A stretch of DNA of 64,000 bases. It comes from DATJLY01 sp963729295 (lineage in GTDB: Bacteria; Pseudomonadota; Alphaproteobacteria; ATCC43930; CGMCC-115725). The position numbers were made by a program, and so were the translations under genes. Under the pieces are notes generated by a model. The model made no database searches. It saw only the letters and a program-made list of their open reading frames with translations, and was not told the origin of the DNA. The stretch spans positions 1-64,000 of the forward strand of contig CAVSNJ010000021.1 of NCBI GenBank assembly GCA_963729295.1, in the 5' to 3' direction. This document shows positions 48,695-57,350 of this stretch, one piece after another (the first letter of the stretch is position 1; every line of letters starts with the position of its first letter).

Positions 48695-49260
48695 TGATGC
48701 GCCGCGACCTCGCCTTCAAAATCCTCGCGCGCCACGTCGAAGACGCGATCGTCGTGCCGGTCTATCAGGCGGCGCAGGAATGGCGCGCGCTGCGCCCGAA
48801 CCACGCGCTCACGTATTATTCGATCGGCGCGATGGGCCAGGCCTCCTCGGCGGCGCTGGGCCTGGCGCTCGGGCGGCCGGACAAGCGCATCATCGTCCTC
48901 GATGGCGACGGCAGCCTGCTCATGAATCTCGGCACGCTCGTCACGATCGCGAGCCAGGCGCCGAAAAACCTCGTCCATTTCGTGTGCGAGAACGGCATGT
49001 ACGAGGCGAACGGCGGCCACCCGATCCCGGGCCAGGGCCGCGTCAACTTCGCCGGACTCGCGCGCGCGGCGGGATATCCCTCGACCTTCGAGTTCGCGGA
49101 CCTGGCGCAGTTCGAGGCGCAAGTGGCGAACGTGCTCGCGGCCGAGGGCCCGGTGTTCGCGGATCTGAAGCTCGTGCCGGGCGAGCCGCCGCCGCAGGAC
49201 TATACGTTCATCCACGGGCCCGAGGCGCGCGCGGCTTTCCGGCAGGCGCTGAAGCGCTGA
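48694..49260 (+). CDS. ThDP-dependent decarboxylase, beta (PP) subunit
   Basis: A 188-residue protein with the pyrophosphate-binding ThDP motif GDGSLLMNLGTLVTIASQAP followed by KNLVHFVCENGMYEANGG, where the Asn ligands the metal. YYSIGAMGQASSAALGLALG precedes it, as in ComE-type subunits. Together with the alpha subunit it makes a complete 2-oxo acid decarboxylase. The start ATGATG overlaps the alpha stop. Confidence 0.85.
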   Translation: MMRRDLAFKILARHVEDAIVVPVYQAAQEWRALRPNHALTYYSIGAMGQASSAALGLALGRPDKRIIVLDGDGSLLMNLGTLVTIASQAPKNLVHFVCENGMYEANGGHPIPGQGRVNFAGLARAAGYPSTFEFADLAQFEAQVANVLAAEGPVFADLKLVPGEPPPQDYTFIHGPEARAAFRQALKR

Positions 49261-49274
49261 GATCGCTTCGTCGC

Positions 49275-49325
49275 CGGCGCTCCTCGCACTGACAGGTCAT
49301 TGCGAGCGCAGCGCAGCAATCCCCG
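49275..49325. repeat. Dispersed repeat at the end of the kinase gene
   Basis: The core TCATTGCGAGCGCAGCGCAG followed by CAATCCC is a well-known dispersed palindromic type in alpha- and gammaproteobacteria. Here it provides the last codons and stop of the histidine kinase gene, encoding its tail GIAALRSQ. Confidence 0.65.
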
Positions 49326-50727
49326 TGTCCGGAGCCGGTGGCGTCCACACCTCGCTCTGCACGCCCGGCGCCGGAAGCGTCAGCAAAAATACCGTGCCCG
49401 CGGCCGTGCTTTCGCCGAGCGCGACGTCGCCGCCGTGGGCGCGCATCACCTCGCGCGCAATGGCGAGCCCGAGCCCGGTGCCGCCCGGCCGCGCCGAGCC
49501 CGCGAACGGGCGGAAGAGATTGTCGCGCGCCTTGGGCGGCAGGCCCGGCCCGTCATCCGCCACCTCGATGAGCGTCGTCGCATCTGCCTCGCGCGCCCTG
49601 ACCGCGACGTGGCGCGCGCCGGCCTCGATCGCGTTGAGCGCGAGATTCTGGAGCGCGCGGAAGAGCTGGTCGCGATCGGCGTCGACCGCAAGCGTCGCCG
49701 GCACGGCGTTGTCGAGCGCGAAGGGCTCGACCAGGCCGACAAGCTCGTCGACGAGGAGCCGCAGCGCGAAGCGCCGGCGCTCGGGCGGCGGCGAGCCCTC
49801 GCCCGTATAGGTGAGCGTGCGCGCGCAGAGCGCCACGGCGCGGTCGATCGCGGCGACGAGGCGCGGATTGGCGCGGCGCACTTCGGGTGCTGCGCTCCCG
49901 GCAAGACCATCGGAGACGAGCCGCGCGGTCGCCAGAATGTTGCGCAGGTCGTGGTTGATCTTGGCGACGGCGGTGCCGAGCGCCGCGAGCCGTTCCTTCT
50001 GGCGCAGCGCCTGGCGCACGGTTTCCTGCATCGCGGCGAGCTCGCGCTGCGCCAGGCCCAGCTCGTCCGCGCGCGGCTCGGGCACGATGACGCGCGCCGC
50101 ATCCTCGGGATCGTCGCGGAACGCCATCATGCTGGCGACGAGGCGCAGGAGCGGCGTCACCAGGAGGCGGCGCAATCCGACATAGAGCAGCGTGCCGGTG
50201 AGCGCCGAGATCAGCATGGCGAGGCCGAAGACGCGCAGCGCGAAGCCCCACATGGCCTGGCGCAGCGGCTTCTCGTCGAGCAGGACCTCGACCACCGCGC
50301 CCGGCGCCTTGGGCGAGACGCCGAGGACGCGCAGCACGCGGTTGCCGCCCTCGGCGAGCGTCGCCACCGCGCCGGCGATCGGCATGAGGACGCCGGGGCT
50401 GCGCAGATCGTAAGTGGCGTCGATCGGCGGCGGCGCGTCGGCATCGATCATCAGGGTCATGGCGGGCTCGTGCACGACGATGCCGCGCGCGCCCACGTCG
50501 GCCAGAAGCCGCCGCGCCAGGTCGGGGCTCACCATGTTGTCGGGCGTCGCCTCGAGCGCAAAGACGGCAAGGTGCGCGGCGTCGATGCGGTCGGAGAGAT
50601 AAGCGAGGCGAACGCGCGCGAGCGCCGGGAGAAAAATAAGGACCGCGCCCGCCATCACGAATGCGACAGTGAGCGCGAAGAGCCGCGCCGAAAGCCCGCG
50701 CGGGAAGGGAAGCGCCGGCAACGCCAT
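49297..50727 (-). CDS. Membrane sensor histidine kinase
   Basis: A 476-residue protein. An N-terminal transmembrane helix (LFALTVAFVMAGAVLIFLPAL) and a second near residue 185 flank a periplasmic sensor of about 140 residues; a HAMP-like linker follows. The phosphoacceptor region is AALGTAVAKINHDLRNILAT with H in the HDLRN form. The ATPase domain shows LQNLALNAIEAGA (N box), VADDGPGLP (G1) and GGTGLGLAIAREVMRAHGG (G2). ATG at 50727 is chosen; a GTG at 50745 adds six residues. No response regulator is adjacent. The last eight residues come from a dispersed repeat. Confidence 0.9.
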   Translation of the reverse strand: MALPALPFPRGLSARLFALTVAFVMAGAVLIFLPALARVRLAYLSDRIDAAHLAVFALEATPDNMVSPDLARRLLADVGARGIVVHEPAMTLMIDADAPPPIDATYDLRSPGVLMPIAGAVATLAEGGNRVLRVLGVSPKAPGAVVEVLLDEKPLRQAMWGFALRVFGLAMLISALTGTLLYVGLRRLLVTPLLRLVASMMAFRDDPEDAARVIVPEPRADELGLAQRELAAMQETVRQALRQKERLAALGTAVAKINHDLRNILATARLVSDGLAGSAAPEVRRANPRLVAAIDRAVALCARTLTYTGEGSPPPERRRFALRLLVDELVGLVEPFALDNAVPATLAVDADRDQLFRALQNLALNAIEAGARHVAVRAREADATTLIEVADDGPGLPPKARDNLFRPFAGSARPGGTGLGLAIAREVMRAHGGDVALGESTAAGTVFLLTLPAPGVQSEVWTPPAPDTGIAALRSQ

Positions 50728-50913
50728 CGCCGCGGAGGCTAGCACAACCGCCCGCGCAAGTCGCCACGACCGCGTCGGGCCGCGGGCCCGCGTCGATCAC
50801 CTCGCGCTCGCATCGATGTGATGCGCCGAGCCAAGCGGTACCGGTCGACTGCAATGCGGCCGCAACATTGCCGAAGCACGATGCCGCCCCTACCGATTAT
50901 GGCCGGGTGCAGC

Positions 50914-51093
50914 ATGGGACTCTACGAATTGCGATACTGCAAGAGCGACGGGCGATTGTTGGCCCGGTACGACTTCGATGCGGACGATGACGAGGCCGCG
51001 ACGGCGCGGGCGCGGTTCCTCGCCCGGCTGAAAGCGCCGTCATTCGAACTCTGGCAAGGCGCGCGGCTCGTGCATCGCGAGATTGCGGAATAG
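50914..51093 (+). CDS. Small conserved-looking protein, 59 residues
   Basis: MGLYELRYCKSDGRLLARYDFDADDDEAA begins a 59-residue product ending KAPSFELWQGARLVHREIAE. Short alphaproteobacterial proteins with a FELW-x-G-x-R-L-V end and an acidic middle look alike, but no function is known. The frame continues upstream, but those codons do not resemble protein sequence. It lies just before rpmH in the same direction. Confidence 0.6.
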   Translation: MGLYELRYCKSDGRLLARYDFDADDDEAATARARFLARLKAPSFELWQGARLVHREIAE

Positions 51094-51167
51094 CTGCCGC
51101 CGGCCGCGCTCGTGAGTCCGGGACGCAAGACCGCCCGTCGCGCCGCCTGAACCGCGCCCGCGCCGCG

Positions 51168-51196
51168 TTGACTTGGCGGCCGCGCCCGTCTATAGA
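51168..51196 (+). promoter_or_regulatory. rpmH promoter
   Basis: TTGACT (51168-51173), a 17-bp spacer and TATAGA (51191-51196) give a near-consensus sigma-70 promoter 30 bp before the rpmH start codon. Confidence 0.8.
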
Positions 51197-51225
51197 CCCG
51201 CGCCGATGCAACGGGGTTTCTCGCC

Positions 51226-51360
51226 GTGAAGCGCACCTACCAGCCGAGCAAGCTCATCCGCAAGCGCCGCCATGGCTTCCGCGCGCGGATGGCGACGGTC
51301 GGCGGGCGGCGCGTGCTGGCGAGCCGCCGCGCCAAGGGCAGGAAGCGCCTGTCGGCCTGA
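51226..51360 (+). CDS. rpmH: 50S ribosomal protein L34
   Basis: A 44-residue protein from GTG at 51226: MKRTYQPSKLIRKRRHGFRA begins it and GRKRLSA ends it, the invariant L34 pattern with its very basic composition. It is too short for most simple gene scans. It is the first gene of the rpmH-rnpA-yidD-yidC block and has its own strong promoter. Confidence 0.97.
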   Translation: MKRTYQPSKLIRKRRHGFRARMATVGGRRVLASRRAKGRKRLSA

Positions 51361-51385
51361 CGCGGCAGTTGGGGCGGAGGCGCTG

Positions 51386-51736
51386 ATGGCGCCGCTCGCG
51401 CGCCTCAAGAAGCGGGCCGAATTCCTCCATGTCGCCGCCAAGGGCCGCAAATGGACGACGCCCGGTCTCATCCTCCAGGCTTTGCCGCAGGACAAGGGGT
51501 GCGGAACCCGCATCGGCTTCACGGCGAGCCGCCGCGTCGGCATCGCGGTTCTGCGCAACCGCGCGCGGCGGCGCCTGCGCGAGGCGGTGCGCCGCGCGGC
51601 ACCCCATGCGCTGCCAGGGGATTATGTCGTGATCGCGCGCCAGGGTACGTTGACGCGCGAGTTCCGGGACCTCGTCGCCGACCTCGAGACGGCGCTCCGG
51701 CGTCTCGGCGCGTGGCGCGAGGGGGAGGCTGAATGA
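51386..51736 (+). CDS. rnpA: Ribonuclease P protein component
   Basis: A 116-residue basic protein. RLKKRAEFLHVAAKGRKWTT is the family N terminus and VGIAVLRNRARRRLREAVR contains the RNR-type RNA-binding motif. It assists the RNase P RNA in tRNA 5' maturation. ATG at 51386, 25 bp after rpmH; its end overlaps the yidD start by four bases. Confidence 0.95.
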   Translation: MAPLARLKKRAEFLHVAAKGRKWTTPGLILQALPQDKGCGTRIGFTASRRVGIAVLRNRARRRLREAVRRAAPHALPGDYVVIARQGTLTREFRDLVADLETALRRLGAWREGEAE

Positions 51737-51960
51737 GGTTCCTGCTGCGCGCTCTCATCCGCGCCTATCAGCTCGCGCTCGCGCCGCTCATCGGGCCGAC
51801 CTGCCGCTATCTGCCGACCTGCTCGGACTATGCGATGGAGGCGATCGCGCGGCACGGCGCGGCACGCGGCACCGTGCTCGCGGCGCGGCGCATCTGCTCC
51901 TGCCACCCGCTAGGCGGCAGCGGATTCGATCCGGTGCCGCCGGCACGGCCCGGCCGCTAG
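51733..51960 (+). CDS. yidD: Membrane protein insertion efficiency factor
   Basis: A 75-residue protein: FLLRALIRAYQLALAPLIGP, CRYLPTCSDYAMEAIARHG and CHPLGGSGFDPVP are the diagnostic YidD motifs with the conserved cysteines. It is a peripheral inner-membrane protein that aids YidC-dependent insertion. The start overlaps rnpA (ATGA) and yidC follows 8 bp later. Confidence 0.96.
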   Translation: MRFLLRALIRAYQLALAPLIGPTCRYLPTCSDYAMEAIARHGAARGTVLAARRICSCHPLGGSGFDPVPPARPGR

Positions 51961-51968
51961 GACCAGCG

Positions 51969-53765
51969 ATGGATCAACAGCAACGCAATCTCTTCATCGC
52001 GATCGCGCTGTCGCTCGTGATCCTGTTCGTGTTCCAGTTTTTCCTGGCGCCGCACCCGACACAGCAGCCGCAGCAGCAGGCGCAGCAGCAAGTGCCAGCC
52101 CCTGGCGCACCCGTGCCGGCGCAGGGTGCGCAAGCGCCCGCGCCAGGCCAGCAGGCGCCGGCGCCGCAGCCGAGCGCGCAGCAGGCGCCGTCCCGCGCCG
52201 CGCCCGGCATGACCGGGACGCCGCCCGCCAGTTTTGCGCCGCGCGCGGAGGTGCTCGCGCAATCGCCGCGCATCACGGTGGCGAACCCGCGCCTGGCCGG
52301 CTCGATCGATCTGACCGGCGCGCGGCTCGATGACCTGACGCTCGTCAAATATCACGAGACCGTCGATCCCAAGAGCCCGGAGATCGTGCTGCTGGCGCCG
52401 GACGGAAGCGAGGAGCCCTATTTCGTCGAGCTCGGCTGGGTCGCATCCGATGCCAAGACCAAGGTGCCGGCGCCCGACACGAAATGGACGGGCGGCGGCG
52501 GCGAGCTGACGCCCGACCACCCCGTCGAGCTCACTTGGGACAACGGCGAGGGCCTGACCTTCGTCAACCGCGTCGCCGTCGATCCCGACTACATGTTCAC
52601 CATGACCGAGACGGTCGAGAACCACAGCACGGCGCCGGTGACGCTCCATCCCTATGGGCTCGTGCAGCGGGTCGGCGAGGTCGAGAATTCCTCGACATAC
52701 CTTCTGCACGAGGGACCGATCGGCGTCTTCAACGGCACGCTCCAGGACGGCATCAAGTACGACACGCTCAAATCCGGCGAGCAAGATTTTGCAACGACCG
52801 GCGGCTGGATGGGCTTCACCGACAAGTACTGGCTCGTGGCGCTCATCCCCGACCAGAAGGAAGCGGTCGCGGCGAAGATGCGCCATTTCGAGCGCGAGCG
52901 CACCGACGCCTACCAGGTCGATTACACGGGATCGGAGGATGTCGTGCCGCCCGGCGGCAGCGCCACCGATGCGAGCCGCGTCTTCGCCGGCGCCAAGGAA
53001 GTGGCGCTGCTCGACCGCTATGAATCGCAAGGCGGCGTGCCGCGCTTCGACCGCGCCATCGATTTCGGCTGGTTCTATTTCCTGACCAAGCCGATCTTCC
53101 TGACGCTCGACTTCTTCTACACGCTCATCGGCAATTTCGGCCTCGCCATCATGCTGCTGACGGTGCTCATCAAGGCGCTGTTCTTCCCGCTCGCCAACAA
53201 ATCCTATCGCGCCATGAGCAAGATGAAGCTGCTCCAGCCGGAGATGGCGAAATTGCGCGAGCGCTTCGGCGACGACAAGCAACGTCTGAACCAGGAGATG
53301 ATGGCGCTCTACAAGCGCGTCGGCGCCAACCCGATGGCCGGCTGCCTGCCGATCGTGATCCAGATCCCGGTGTTCTTCTCGCTCTACAAGGTGCTCTACG
53401 TCACGATCGAGATGCGGCACGCGCCGTTCTATGGCTGGATCCACGATCTCTCGGCGCCCGATCCGACGACCTTCGTCAATCTCTTCGGCCTCTTGCCGTT
53501 CGTGCCGCCCGACATCTCGTTCCTCCATATCGGCGCGTGGCCGCTCATCATGGGCTGCACCATGTTCCTGCAGCAAAAACTCAACCCGCAGCCGCCCGAC
53601 CCGATGCAGGCGAAGATGTTCATGATCCTGCCGGTGGTGTTCACGGTGATGCTGGCGCCGTTCGCCGCCGGCCTCGTCATCTATTGGAGCTGGAACAATC
53701 TCCTGTCGATCGCGCAGCAATGGGTGATCATGCGCAGCGCCGGCGCGGCAGCGAAGAAATCCTAG
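51969..53765 (+). CDS. yidC: Membrane protein insertase
   Basis: A 598-residue inner-membrane protein. An N-terminal helix (LFIAIALSLVILFVFQFFLA) is followed by a Gln/Pro/Ala-rich linker, the large periplasmic P1 domain (about residues 75-360) and the conserved five-helix core with FGLAIMLLTVLIKALFFPL, a cytoplasmic loop (SKMKLLQPEMAKLRERFGDD) and NPMAGCLPIVIQIPVFFSLY. It inserts and folds membrane proteins with or without Sec. The 3' end overlaps the engB start by 46 bases. Confidence 0.97.
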   Translation: MDQQQRNLFIAIALSLVILFVFQFFLAPHPTQQPQQQAQQQVPAPGAPVPAQGAQAPAPGQQAPAPQPSAQQAPSRAAPGMTGTPPASFAPRAEVLAQSPRITVANPRLAGSIDLTGARLDDLTLVKYHETVDPKSPEIVLLAPDGSEEPYFVELGWVASDAKTKVPAPDTKWTGGGGELTPDHPVELTWDNGEGLTFVNRVAVDPDYMFTMTETVENHSTAPVTLHPYGLVQRVGEVENSSTYLLHEGPIGVFNGTLQDGIKYDTLKSGEQDFATTGGWMGFTDKYWLVALIPDQKEAVAAKMRHFERERTDAYQVDYTGSEDVVPPGGSATDASRVFAGAKEVALLDRYESQGGVPRFDRAIDFGWFYFLTKPIFLTLDFFYTLIGNFGLAIMLLTVLIKALFFPLANKSYRAMSKMKLLQPEMAKLRERFGDDKQRLNQEMMALYKRVGANPMAGCLPIVIQIPVFFSLYKVLYVTIEMRHAPFYGWIHDLSAPDPTTFVNLFGLLPFVPPDISFLHIGAWPLIMGCTMFLQQKLNPQPPDPMQAKMFMILPVVFTVMLAPFAAGLVIYWSWNNLLSIAQQWVIMRSAGAAAKKS

Positions 53766-54427
53766 CCGCCCTTTTTCCGCCCGAGCCCGCGCCCGATCCG
53801 GCCGAGGTCGAAGCGGGACGGCGCCTTTTCGCGCACGAGTGCCGCTTCATCATCGCCGCCGCGGAGGAAGACCAGCTTCCGCCCGACCATCTGCCGGAAG
53901 TGGCGTTTCTCGGCCGCTCGAACGTCGGCAAGTCGAGCCTGTTGAACGCGCTCACCGGACGGACCGCGTTGGCACGCGTCTCCAAAGCGCCGGGGCGGAC
54001 GCGGCAGATCATATTTTTTACGCTCGACACGCTGATGCTGGTGGACCTTCCGGGCTATGGCTTCGCGGCGGCGCCCAAGAAGGAGATCGGGCGCTGGAGC
54101 CGGCTTGTGCCGCTTTACGCCAGGGGCCGCGCGGGGTTGAAGCGCGCGCTCCTCCTGATCGACGCGCGGCACGGCTTCATGCCGGCCGACCGCGACTTCA
54201 TGAAGCTCCTCGACACGGCGGCGGTGTCATACCAGGTGGTGCTGACCAAGTCCGACAAGCTTTCGCCGCCGGCGCTCGAAGAGCGGCTCGCCGCGATGGC
54301 GGCGGAATTGGCGAAGCACCCGGCCGCGCACCCGCAGATTCACGCGACGAGCGCCGCGAGCGGATTCGGCATTGCCGAGCTGCGCGCGGCGCTCGCTTCG
54401 CTGGCGGCATCGGTGGGGGCGCGCTAG
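53720..54427 (+). CDS. engB: Ribosome biogenesis GTPase EngB/YihA
   Basis: A 235-residue TRAFAC GTPase. G1 is FLGRSNVGKSSLLNALTG, the switch region SKAPGRTRQIIFFTL, G3 LVDLPGYGFA and G4 LTKSDKL. It acts in 50S subunit assembly. The only in-frame ATG before the domain is at 53720, inside yidC, giving MGDHAQRRRGSEEIL; the overlap implies coupling, though an unusual start further in cannot be excluded. Next to yidC and argB this is the standard alphaproteobacterial order. Confidence 0.93.
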   Translation: MGDHAQRRRGSEEILAALFPPEPAPDPAEVEAGRRLFAHECRFIIAAAEEDQLPPDHLPEVAFLGRSNVGKSSLLNALTGRTALARVSKAPGRTRQIIFFTLDTLMLVDLPGYGFAAAPKKEIGRWSRLVPLYARGRAGLKRALLLIDARHGFMPADRDFMKLLDTAAVSYQVVLTKSDKLSPPALEERLAAMAAELAKHPAAHPQIHATSAASGFGIAELRAALASLAASVGAR

Positions 54428-54436
54428 ATTTCGCCG

Positions 54437-55336
54437 ATGGCCGAGCCCGTTGCCGATCCTGGGACGAAAGCCGCGACGCTCGCCGCGGCGCTTCCCTATT
54501 TCCGGCGCTATTCGGGCGCTACGATCGTCGTCAAATATGGCGGCCACGCGATGGGCGACAGCGCGGTCGGCACCATGTTCGCCGAGGACATCGTGCTCTT
54601 GAAGCAGGTCGGCATGAACCCGATCGTCGTCCATGGCGGCGGGCCGCAGATCGGCGACATGCTGAAGCGCCTCAAGATCAAGAGCGAGTTCGTCGACGGC
54701 CTGCGCGTGTCCGATGGCGCCACGGTCGAGATCGTCGAGATGGTGCTCTCGGGCTCGATCAACAAGGAGATCGTCACTGCGATCAACAAGGCGGGCGGTC
54801 TCGCGGTCGGGCTTTCGGGGAAGGATGCCAGTCTCATCCGCGCAAAGAAGCTGGAGCGCACGCGGCGCGATCCCGACAGCAACATCGAGAAAGTGCTCGA
54901 TCTCGGATTCGTCGGCGAGCCCGTGTCGATCAATGCCGAGGTGCTGGAGCTCTTTCGCAACTCGAACATCATCCCGGTGATCGCGCCGATCGGCGTCGGC
55001 GACGGCGGCGAAACCTACAACATCAACGCCGACACGGTGGCCGGCGCGGTCGCCGCCGCGATGAAGGCAAAGCGGTTCCTGCTCCTGACCGACGTGGAAG
55101 GCGTGCTCGACAAGCAGAAACGCCTCGTCCATCAGCTCACCATCCCCGAGGCCGAAGCGCTCATCGCCGACGGCACGATCACCGGCGGCATGATCCCGAA
55201 AGTCGCGACCTGCCTCGAAGCGGTGATCGGCGGGGTCGAGGCGGCGGTCATCATCGACGGCCGCGCCGCGCACGCGATCCTGTTGGAGCTTTTCGCCGAG
55301 GGCGCCGGCACGCTCATCCGCCGCGCCGCGGAGTAG
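54437..55336 (+). CDS. argB: Acetylglutamate kinase
   Basis: A 299-residue amino-acid kinase for the second step of arginine biosynthesis. TIVVKYGGHAMGD (ATP loop), NPIVVHGGGPQIGDML, RVSDGATVEIVEMVLSG and LLTDVEGVLDK are family motifs. The N-terminal helix before the core suggests the arginine-inhibited hexameric form. It starts 9 bp after engB. Confidence 0.96.
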   Translation: MAEPVADPGTKAATLAAALPYFRRYSGATIVVKYGGHAMGDSAVGTMFAEDIVLLKQVGMNPIVVHGGGPQIGDMLKRLKIKSEFVDGLRVSDGATVEIVEMVLSGSINKEIVTAINKAGGLAVGLSGKDASLIRAKKLERTRRDPDSNIEKVLDLGFVGEPVSINAEVLELFRNSNIIPVIAPIGVGDGGETYNINADTVAGAVAAAMKAKRFLLLTDVEGVLDKQKRLVHQLTIPEAEALIADGTITGGMIPKVATCLEAVIGGVEAAVIIDGRAAHAILLELFAEGAGTLIRRAAE

Positions 55337-55343
55337 TTCCGCG

Positions 55344-56975
55344 ATGGCGCAAGCGCCGCGAAATTATCCCGACCTGCACGACCATCTGGCCGCCCTCGAC
55401 AAGGCGGGGCTCCTCGTCACGGTCGATCGCGCGATCGACAAGGACAGCGAGATGCACCCGCTGGTGCGCTGGCAATTCCGCGGCGGCATCGCGGAGGCGG
55501 AGCGCAAGGCGTTCCTGTTCAAGAACGTGGTCGACGCCAACGGGCGGCGCTATGACATTCCCGTGGTGGTGGGCGCGATCGCGGCGAGCCGCGAGATTTA
55601 TCGGATCGGCATGGGCTGCGCGCTCGACCGCATCAACGAGACCTGGGCGCGCGCGGTGGCGAAGCCGGTAGCGCCGCGTGTCGTCACCGACGCGCCGTGC
55701 CACGAGATCGTGCTGATGGGCGAGGCGGCCGATCTCGGCGCCCTTCCCATCCCCGTTTCGACGCCGGGCTGGGACGTGGCACCTTATACGACGCTGTCGC
55801 AATACATCACGCGCGATCCCGACACCGGCCTGCAGAACATGGGCATCTATCGCGGCCAGGTGAAAGCGCCGCGGCGGCTCGGCATGAACCCGTCGCTCGA
55901 ATTGCGCCCGGGGATCTATGTCCATTGGGAGAAGGCGCGCGCGAGGGGCCAGAAACTGCCGGCGGCGGTGGTGCTGGGCGCGCCGCCGGCCGTATGTTTT
56001 TGCGCGGCGCAGAAATTGCCCGAGACGATGGAGGAGCTTGCCGTCGCTGGCGGGCTCGCGGGTGCCCCGATCAATGTGGTGCGCGCCAAGACCGTCGATC
56101 TTCTGGTCCCGGCCGAGGCCGAGATCGTGATCGAGGGCCTGATCGACACGGAATTTCTCGAGCCCGAGGCGCCGTTCGGCGAATCGCACGGCCACGTCAA
56201 TCTCCAGGAGATGAACGCCTTCATGGACGTGACCTGCATCACCCGGCGGCGCGATGCGATCCTCACCTCGATCATCTCACAGGTGACGCCGTCGGAATCG
56301 AGCCTGATGAAGCGCGTGGCGCTCGAGCCGATGATGCTGGCGCATCTGCGCGACGCGCTCGGCATCACGGGCGTCGCCAAGGTCTCGATGCACGAGCCGC
56401 TCACCAATCTGCGCAAGGTCATCGTGCTGGTGATGGAGCGCGGCGTGCCGTCCACCGAAATCTGGCGCGCGCTTCATGGCGCTTCATCGCTCCATCGCGC
56501 CGCCGGAAAATACGTCATCGCCGTCAACGACGACATCGACCCGGACAATGCCGATGCGCTGCTCTGGGCGATGTCCTACCGCGCCAATCCGGCCCTCGAC
56601 CTCGAAGTGCTGGGCCATCGCGACCAAGGGCACGGGCCGCGCAGCAAGCGGAACGGCGGCGAGGACGGCGCGGTGCTGATCGACGCGACCTTGAAGGAGG
56701 ATTTCCCGCCGATCTCGCTGCCGAAGCGCGAATTTATGGAGCGCGCGCGATTGATCTGGGAGGAGTTGGGATTGCCGGCGCTCAAACCCGAGGCGCCGTG
56801 GTTCGGCTATTCGCTGGGGGTTTGGCCGGACGAGTTCGATGTCGCGGCGCAGCGCGCGGTCGCGGGCCAATCCTTCGTCACCGGCGCCATCATGGCGCAG
56901 CAACGGCGTAGCGACGTGAAGATCAATACCGAAATCCGCGATCTCGACGGGCCGCGCAAGACGGGCGAAAGCTGA
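55344..56975 (+). CDS. UbiD family decarboxylase
   Basis: A 543-residue prenyl-FMN-dependent (de)carboxylase. The catalytic glutamate element is LEPEAPFGESHGHVN; IPVSTPGWDVAPYTTLSQYITRDP, NMGIYRGQVKAPRRLGMN and TTLRKVIVLV-like SMHEPLTNLRKVIVLVMERG are also typical. Family members decarboxylate aromatic or alpha,beta-unsaturated acids. No prenyltransferase UbiX is nearby to supply the cofactor. It starts 7 bp after argB, within an otherwise conserved arg/dap block, so it is probably an acquired insertion rather than part of arginine synthesis. Confidence 0.9.
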   Translation: MAQAPRNYPDLHDHLAALDKAGLLVTVDRAIDKDSEMHPLVRWQFRGGIAEAERKAFLFKNVVDANGRRYDIPVVVGAIAASREIYRIGMGCALDRINETWARAVAKPVAPRVVTDAPCHEIVLMGEAADLGALPIPVSTPGWDVAPYTTLSQYITRDPDTGLQNMGIYRGQVKAPRRLGMNPSLELRPGIYVHWEKARARGQKLPAAVVLGAPPAVCFCAAQKLPETMEELAVAGGLAGAPINVVRAKTVDLLVPAEAEIVIEGLIDTEFLEPEAPFGESHGHVNLQEMNAFMDVTCITRRRDAILTSIISQVTPSESSLMKRVALEPMMLAHLRDALGITGVAKVSMHEPLTNLRKVIVLVMERGVPSTEIWRALHGASSLHRAAGKYVIAVNDDIDPDNADALLWAMSYRANPALDLEVLGHRDQGHGPRSKRNGGEDGAVLIDATLKEDFPPISLPKREFMERARLIWEELGLPALKPEAPWFGYSLGVWPDEFDVAAQRAVAGQSFVTGAIMAQQRRSDVKINTEIRDLDGPRKTGES

Positions 56976-57350
56976 GGCGTTGGCGGCGCCCGCCGCCTGG
57001 GAGAGGACGGCGGGCGCCGTGTCAACGCCCTGGCGCGCGGCAGATCGCGCGGCCGGGCGGAGCTTGTGACGGGCAACGGGCCCGCCGCTGGCGCGCTGCG
57101 ACGGGCCCGCCCCGGGAGCGGTACCGTTGCAGGATCGGCGCCGCTCAAGCGGTTCAGGCTCTCTTCCCTTAAGAAGCAAAGCCGGTGCCAAAGCGCGCCC
57201 GGCGGTATTACGCCGGAAACGCGGGCGCGGGATCAGCGCGCTGCCGGAAAATCAAGCGGACGCGACGATTTCTTGGGCAGATTGTCTTGCGCGGACGGCC
57301 TCGCTACACAAAAGCCGTGGCGGCGCAGCGCGACGGCGCGGGAGGACCCC
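56976..57350. other. Intergenic stretch with a strong hairpin
   Basis: No convincing gene is seen in 375 bp. Nine bases after the ubiD-family stop lies an 11-bp perfect GC stem (GGCGCCCGCCG at 56985-56995, its complement at 57008-57018) with a 12-base loop and no T run, possibly a terminator or processing hairpin. A second weaker GGGCCCGCC-type inverted repeat follows near 57075-57115. The promoter for the binding-protein gene should lie in the last 100 bp but no clear hexamers were found. Confidence 0.45.

Noticed and set aside
57066..57350. Possible coding extension upstream of the ABC-type binding protein
   Set aside because: The sequence before ATG 57351 is low-complexity Arg/Gly-rich in every frame, while the ATG begins a clear signal peptide with a good ribosome site.
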